In this document: piece after piece, positions 5,049-7,928 of the stretch | How positions within the stretch are numbered: the first letter of the stretch is position 1 | How the letters are laid out: every line of letters starts with the position of its first letter | DNA from: an uncultured Lachnospiraceae bacterium | Lineage (GTDB): Bacteria; Bacillota; Clostridia; Lachnospirales; Lachnospiraceae | Direction: 5' to 3' | Length of the DNA: 7,928 nt | Assembly (NCBI GenBank): GCA_946413945.1 | Contig: CAMKMR010000073.1 | Location: forward strand, 1 to 7,928 | Notes under the pieces: generated by a model | The model's database searches: none | The model's input: the letters and a program-made list of their open reading frames with translations, nothing else | Told to the model about the DNA's origin: nothing | Made by a program: the position numbers and the translations under genes

Positions 5049-6862
5049 GTTGAATATACCTCCTTTAAAGAAATCTTCTTCTCAAATCCGAGAGTAAACA
5101 TTGGGCTGAATGCATATCCTTCACGGATAAATCCCTTAGCATCCTTAACATCTGTAGTAAGTGTAACTTCTGTATCGATGGCATTAATAACAGCCTTGGC
5201 ACAATTTGCACCTTCTACAAATGCTTCTCTGCACTTATATTCATATTCTATATTTTCAGTCTTTTCACCGTCTGTTACAGAAAGAAGGATTCCTGTCATG
5301 TCTTCAGGATATTCTGTTGTTCCGTAGCAGGCTGTGATATATTCCTTAATGATAACTTCTGCATCAGGATCTGTCATTGAAAGGATATTTCTCTCAACTC
5401 TGATTGATGATGATCCCTCAAGGAAATGAATCTTTGTCTCTATTTTAACTGTAAGATCCTTAAACTCAATATCTACAGGATCTAAAGTAAGAATCCTGTC
5501 TTTTCCTTCCTGGCTGAATGATGCATGGCTTCTGCAAAGGGCAAGATCAACTTCTTCCCCATTGTGGCAGACCTTTGCACTTCTTAATGTTCCTTCTCCG
5601 GCATAGTGTGTGAAGTATCCCGCTCTGTATTTCTCCTGAATAAGGAATGGATATGAAGCATCCTGTACATGCTTTGTTCCGATTCCTACAGGCCATTCCA
5701 ACTTTGCTGCATATGGACGAAGGTCAACTATCGCTCCACCCTGTTCCATATTTACGCAGGCTCTCATATATGGGTCTGTATACCAGAAGAGCTGCTTATC
5801 TGAACCATAAAGAATATCCTTCCAGAGAGCACATTCAGGTTCTTCATAAGTCTTATTTGCTCTATAGAAGTCGGCAAATTCAGCCATTGTCATATCAACT
5901 AATTTGCCTTCCTTCTTTAACTGCCCGTAATAACCCATTCCTTCTTCATAAGACTTCTTAAGAAGTTCATATGGCGCTTCCCAGCGTCCCATCTTATTTA
6001 ACCAGCCTGGTCCAACAAACATCATGTTATATGAATAACCATTGTTATACTTTGCAAGATGTCTGAACTGATCGATAAGGTTAAAAAGATAAGGGAATTC
6101 CCAGGTCTTTGTATCATAGATCATTCCACGAAGTACATTCTGTGGATGAGTTCCGAAGTTAGATCCGTTTCCGTCATAACATGCTATAAGGTCTCTTGAA
6201 AGATGTGGGATAGCTACTATTCCACTATCTTCTGCTTCATTTGCAGCTGGTGCGTGCGTGTTCTGCTTTGATGGGATCCATGGAGCCCATGGGCCTCCGT
6301 CAAAAAGTGTATACCATGAATTGTTACATGTGTGATAAGCCTTTGGTCCTTCTTCCCAGCAGGTTGCAATGGCACATTTTACTGATGGATACTCTTTCTT
6401 GATAAAATTTGTAAGATCCGCATCCATATAGTAAGAACCTGTTGATTCTGGGTAGAAACCGAACTTCTCATGGAATTTCTCAAATACATCTTTTACTATC
6501 TTCTTCTTATCTTCCATAGAGAACATCCAGATACAGAAGTCCTTAGTCTTATACTTATCTCTGAACTGCTCGCAAGGAAGTCCTAAAAGTGAAAGTGAGA
6601 TCTCATCGCCATATGTGTCATGGTCATGTTTTGCAATCTCAATTGTCTCATCGTTAAACAGGCTGGCATAAGTCATCTGAATTGTAACCTTAAGACCATT
6701 ATCATGAGCCGTCTTCTGCTGGAATTTAAAGATATCCAGCGACTCATTTAAGATTTTCTTATCAGCAATGTCTTCTTCTTTGCCCTGTCCTGTAACTGTG
6801 GCTGAATACTCCGGCATAAGTTCCGGTCTGTGAATGATATTTACAACAAATGTATTTTCCAT
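5021..6862 (-). CDS. Putative carbohydrate-active protein with NodB-like/GH-type barrel N-terminus
   Basis: A 613-residue protein I cannot assign to a named family with certainty. Residues 1-320 look like a divergent NodB-like or GH57/GH38-type barrel: an early VVNIIHRPE strand, HDHDTYGDEISLSLLG at 79-94 resembling the family's eiG.H segment, FGFYPESTGSYYMDADL at 134-150, VKCAIATCWEEG at 161-172, then VAIPH.SRDL at 216-225. Residues 350-613 are strand-rich (for example WPVGIG, KIETKIHFLEGSSSIRVERNIL) and fit a C-terminal beta-sandwich, common in carbohydrate enzymes. No signal peptide is seen, so it is probably cytosolic. The usual metal-binding HxxxH of deacetylases is not evident, so deacetylase activity is doubtful. 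The ATG at 6862 has a GGAGAGGA site about five bases upstream. It is first in an operon with the zinc-ribbon protein and probably the galactanase. Confidence 0.72.
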   Translation of the reverse strand: MENTFVVNIIHRPELMPEYSATVTGQGKEEDIADKKILNESLDIFKFQQKTAHDNGLKVTIQMTYASLFNDETIEIAKHDHDTYGDEISLSLLGLPCEQFRDKYKTKDFCIWMFSMEDKKKIVKDVFEKFHEKFGFYPESTGSYYMDADLTNFIKKEYPSVKCAIATCWEEGPKAYHTCNNSWYTLFDGGPWAPWIPSKQNTHAPAANEAEDSGIVAIPHLSRDLIACYDGNGSNFGTHPQNVLRGMIYDTKTWEFPYLFNLIDQFRHLAKYNNGYSYNMMFVGPGWLNKMGRWEAPYELLKKSYEEGMGYYGQLKKEGKLVDMTMAEFADFYRANKTYEEPECALWKDILYGSDKQLFWYTDPYMRACVNMEQGGAIVDLRPYAAKLEWPVGIGTKHVQDASYPFLIQEKYRAGYFTHYAGEGTLRSAKVCHNGEEVDLALCRSHASFSQEGKDRILTLDPVDIEFKDLTVKIETKIHFLEGSSSIRVERNILSMTDPDAEVIIKEYITACYGTTEYPEDMTGILLSVTDGEKTENIEYEYKCREAFVEGANCAKAVINAIDTEVTLTTDVKDAKGFIREGYAFSPMFTLGFEKKISLKEVYSTWLNLAKAN

Positions 6863-6937
6863 CTTTATCCTCTCCAGTTACCTTTAAATTTTATACTTGA
6901 TTTATATCTCATCCCTTAGCACAGTGAAGAAACCGCC

Positions 6938-6980
6938 CGTCGACTAGCCTTTTCTCCCGCGTTTGCGCAATCGGTTGTTC
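6938..6980 (-). promoter_or_regulatory. GC-rich structured leader of the 613-residue gene
   Basis: This part of the leader is far richer in G and C than the surrounding DNA. AACCG at its 5' end (minus strand) can pair with CGGTT at its 3' end. It contains the perfect palindrome TTGCGCAA (6963-6970), shortly after the predicted start point, whose central CG resembles LacI-family operators. It could be an operator, an RNA element or both. Confidence 0.35.
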
Positions 6981-6987
6981 TGTACTA

Positions 6988-7016
6988 AATATAACAAATC
7001 GACTTTATAATGTCAA
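6988..7016 (-). promoter_or_regulatory. Near-consensus sigma-A promoter for the 613-residue gene operon
   Basis: On the minus strand a perfect TTGACA (7011-7016) and TATATT (6988-6993) are separated by exactly 17 bp. Transcription would begin near 6981, giving a leader of about 120 nt. Confidence 0.8.
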
Positions 7017-7052
7017 CGAAAATAATTATTAATTTTTTATGACTTCTATGAC

Positions 7053-7202
7053 TTGCCTACCATCTCGCCTATCGGCTCGATGTCGGGCAGTCGCCTATCG
7101 GCTCGTTGCCTACCATCTCGCCTATCGGCTCGATGTCGGGCAGTCGCCAAGGTGTCAGTGTTCTGTGCAAGCACAACACTGACACCTTGGCTCGTTGCCT
7201 AC
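7053..7202. repeat. Alternating tandem palindromic repeat block, GC-rich
   Basis: A 43-bp sequence beginning TTGCCTACCATC is repeated exactly at 7053-7095 and 7106-7148 (53-bp period), and a third copy is cut off at 7195-7202. Inside, TCGCCTATCGGCTCG occurs at 7065, 7091 and 7118, and a fourth copy at 7144 is split by an insertion. The two alternating linkers, GATGTCGGGCAG and TTGCCTACCATC, are imperfect reverse complements of each other, so each unit is itself an imperfect hairpin with a TATC loop. The 53-bp unit is about 62% G+C in an AT-rich context. Confidence 0.9.
7146..7191. repeat. Perfect 17-bp inverted repeat inside the repeat block
   Basis: GCCAAGGTGTCAGTGTT (7146-7162) is exactly mirrored at 7175-7191 around a 12-nt centre that can add a further GTGC/GCAC stem. 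Its outer GCC/GGC belong to the tandem unit, and the 40 nt between them replace the TATC found in the other three copies. There is no U-run, so it is not a typical terminator. Confidence 0.9.
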
Positions 7203-7204
7203 GC

Positions 7205-7249
7205 AAAAAAGAGGATGCCGCAAAACAAATCTTTTGCAGCATCCTCTTT
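7205..7249 (-). terminator. Rho-independent terminator of the GH13 gene
   Basis: On the minus strand the stem pairs AAAGAGGATGC (7239-7249) with its complement (7208-7218), then GCAAAA (7232-7237) with its complement (7220-7225) after one mismatch, with a 6-nt loop. It is followed by TTTTTT (7205-7210). It lies 50 bp after the amylase stop codon. Confidence 0.92.
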
Positions 7250-7299
7250 ATCTACGCCTTATATTTTAGATAAACATAAGCTAAAAACATCTATTATTT

Positions 7300-7928
7300 C
7301 TATCTCAGATAAACAATACTTCTTGATGGAAGTGTGATCTTTCCATCAACAATCTTTATCTCTTCATTATCAAGTGTAAGACAATCAACTATCTCCATAT
7401 CTTTTAACTCAGAAGAAGCAAGGTCTATCGTACACTCTTCTTTACCTGTATTATATATAACTGCAAGTTTTTTTTCGTTCCAGCTTCGAACTGTCACTCC
7501 AACATTTTCGCTTGTAAGAGAATCTACTATAGAAATCTTTCCCCTTGCTATTTCAGGATTTTCATTTCTTATTTTCAATGCCTTCTTGTAATAATTTACA
7601 AGAGAATTTTCATCATTCAACTGCTCATCCAAAGCAGGGAGCGTCATTTCCACTCCTGTATCAGCTCCTGCTGGAGGATTTGTTATATAATCCACTTCAT
7701 TTTTTGACCAATACATAGGCAGTCTCTTATTTTCATCCTTCTGACCGGCAGACTTCATTCCAATTTCTTCTCCATAATATATAAATGGATTCCCACTCAT
7801 GGATAAAAGCAGTCCTGCCGCATACTTAAGGCTTTCCACATCACTTTGAAGATTATTCGCGATCCTTACCTGATCATGATTTGTTAAAAATGGAGCGTCG
7901 ATATAATCCGGATTCTTTGATCCATAAT
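7300..7928 (-). CDS. GH13 alpha-amylase-family enzyme, C-terminal part
   Basis: The frame is open at the right edge and ends at 7300, giving 208 visible residues. The visible part starts at conserved region IV, DAPFLTNHDQVR, which holds the catalytic-site histidine and aspartate of GH13 enzymes. GNPFIYYGEEIGM follows, then KDENKRLPMYWS, both typical of alpha-amylases or alpha-glucosidases acting on starch-type alpha-glucans. From about residue 120 the sequence fits the C-terminal all-beta domain, ending SIVYLR. A GTG at 7839 could be mistaken for a start, but it lies inside the conserved domain and the frame continues upstream. The nucleophile, the acid/base residue and any signal peptide lie beyond the window, so location and exact specificity are unknown. 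A strong terminator follows, so the gene is separate from the operon to its left. Confidence 0.92.
   Translation of the reverse strand, partial: YGSKNPDYIDAPFLTNHDQVRIANNLQSDVESLKYAAGLLLSMSGNPFIYYGEEIGMKSAGQKDENKRLPMYWSKNEVDYITNPPAGADTGVEMTLPALDEQLNDENSLVNYYKKALKIRNENPEIARGKISIVDSLTSENVGVTVRSWNEKKLAVIYNTGKEECTIDLASSELKDMEIVDCLTLDNEEIKIVDGKITLPSRSIVYLR

Larger units (their letters stand above)
6863..7299. other. 437-bp intergenic region with promoter, leader, repeat block and terminator
   Basis: From right to left it holds the terminator of the GH13 gene (7205-7249), a GC-rich palindromic repeat block (7053-7202), a sigma-A-type promoter (6988-7016) and a leader of about 120 nt for the 613-residue protein. 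The open frames crossing the repeats look random and have no ribosome sites, so no gene is called. Confidence 0.8.

Noticed and set aside
6930..6955. ACCGCCCGTC, identical to a universal 16S rRNA segment near position 1400
   Set aside because: Only 10 bases match and the flanks differ, so it is neither an rRNA fragment nor a supported antisense element.
7053..7148. CRISPR-like array
   Set aside because: The 43-bp repeats are separated by only 10 bp, and that spacer is itself part of the repeat; there are no unique spacers.
7053..7337. Open reading frame on the plus strand through the repeat block
   Set aside because: It starts at TTG, lacks a ribosome site, crosses the repeats, the terminator and the end of the GH13 gene in antisense, and encodes a low-complexity repeat peptide.

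Overview
The window is AT-rich Gram-positive DNA with strong AAGGAGG-type ribosome sites and T-rich intergenic stretches. The protein set is a SEC-C-tagged type I methionine aminopeptidase, a small four-cysteine protein of a type I associate with Lachnospiraceae (DUF6472-like), a cytosolic GH53 galactanase and a GH13 amylase. This suggests a Lachnospiraceae member, possibly Butyrivibrio- or Lachnospira-like. The assignment is inferred from gene content and was not tested.

Layout. At 1-182 lies the C-terminal tail of an HD-GYP-type protein (+ strand), closed by a bidirectional terminator. A minus-strand group follows, 2264 down to 375: four-cysteine small protein, ThiG-like protein (coupled by an ATGA overlap), then methionine aminopeptidase, which may have its own promoter. 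Divergent from this group, across a long T-rich tract, is murI (+, 2593-3411), whose promoter carries a perfect 12-bp palindrome over the predicted start point. murI converges on the GH53 gene at a repeat-rich inverted-repeat block (3422-3606).

The minus-strand block 6862 to 3589 encodes a 613-residue protein with a NodB-like or glycosidase-like N-terminal half, a 73-residue zinc-ribbon protein overlapping it by 28 bp, and the GH53 galactanase. A near-consensus promoter at 6988-7016 drives the first gene. A second possible promoter, over the zinc-ribbon stop codon, would give GH53 a leader holding four 13-bp repeats and a hairpin. The last gene, a GH13 amylase C-terminus (minus strand, open at the right edge), ends at a clear terminator. 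The right half therefore looks like intracellular carbohydrate handling. The link between the 613-residue protein and GH53 is inferred from position only.

The most unusual part is non-coding. A GC-rich block at 7053-7202 contains an alternating tandem palindromic repeat in which the TATC loop of the fourth copy is replaced by a 40-nt hairpin insertion. Repeat arrays also bracket the GH53 gene. I see no CRISPR array, tRNA, rRNA or transposase gene.
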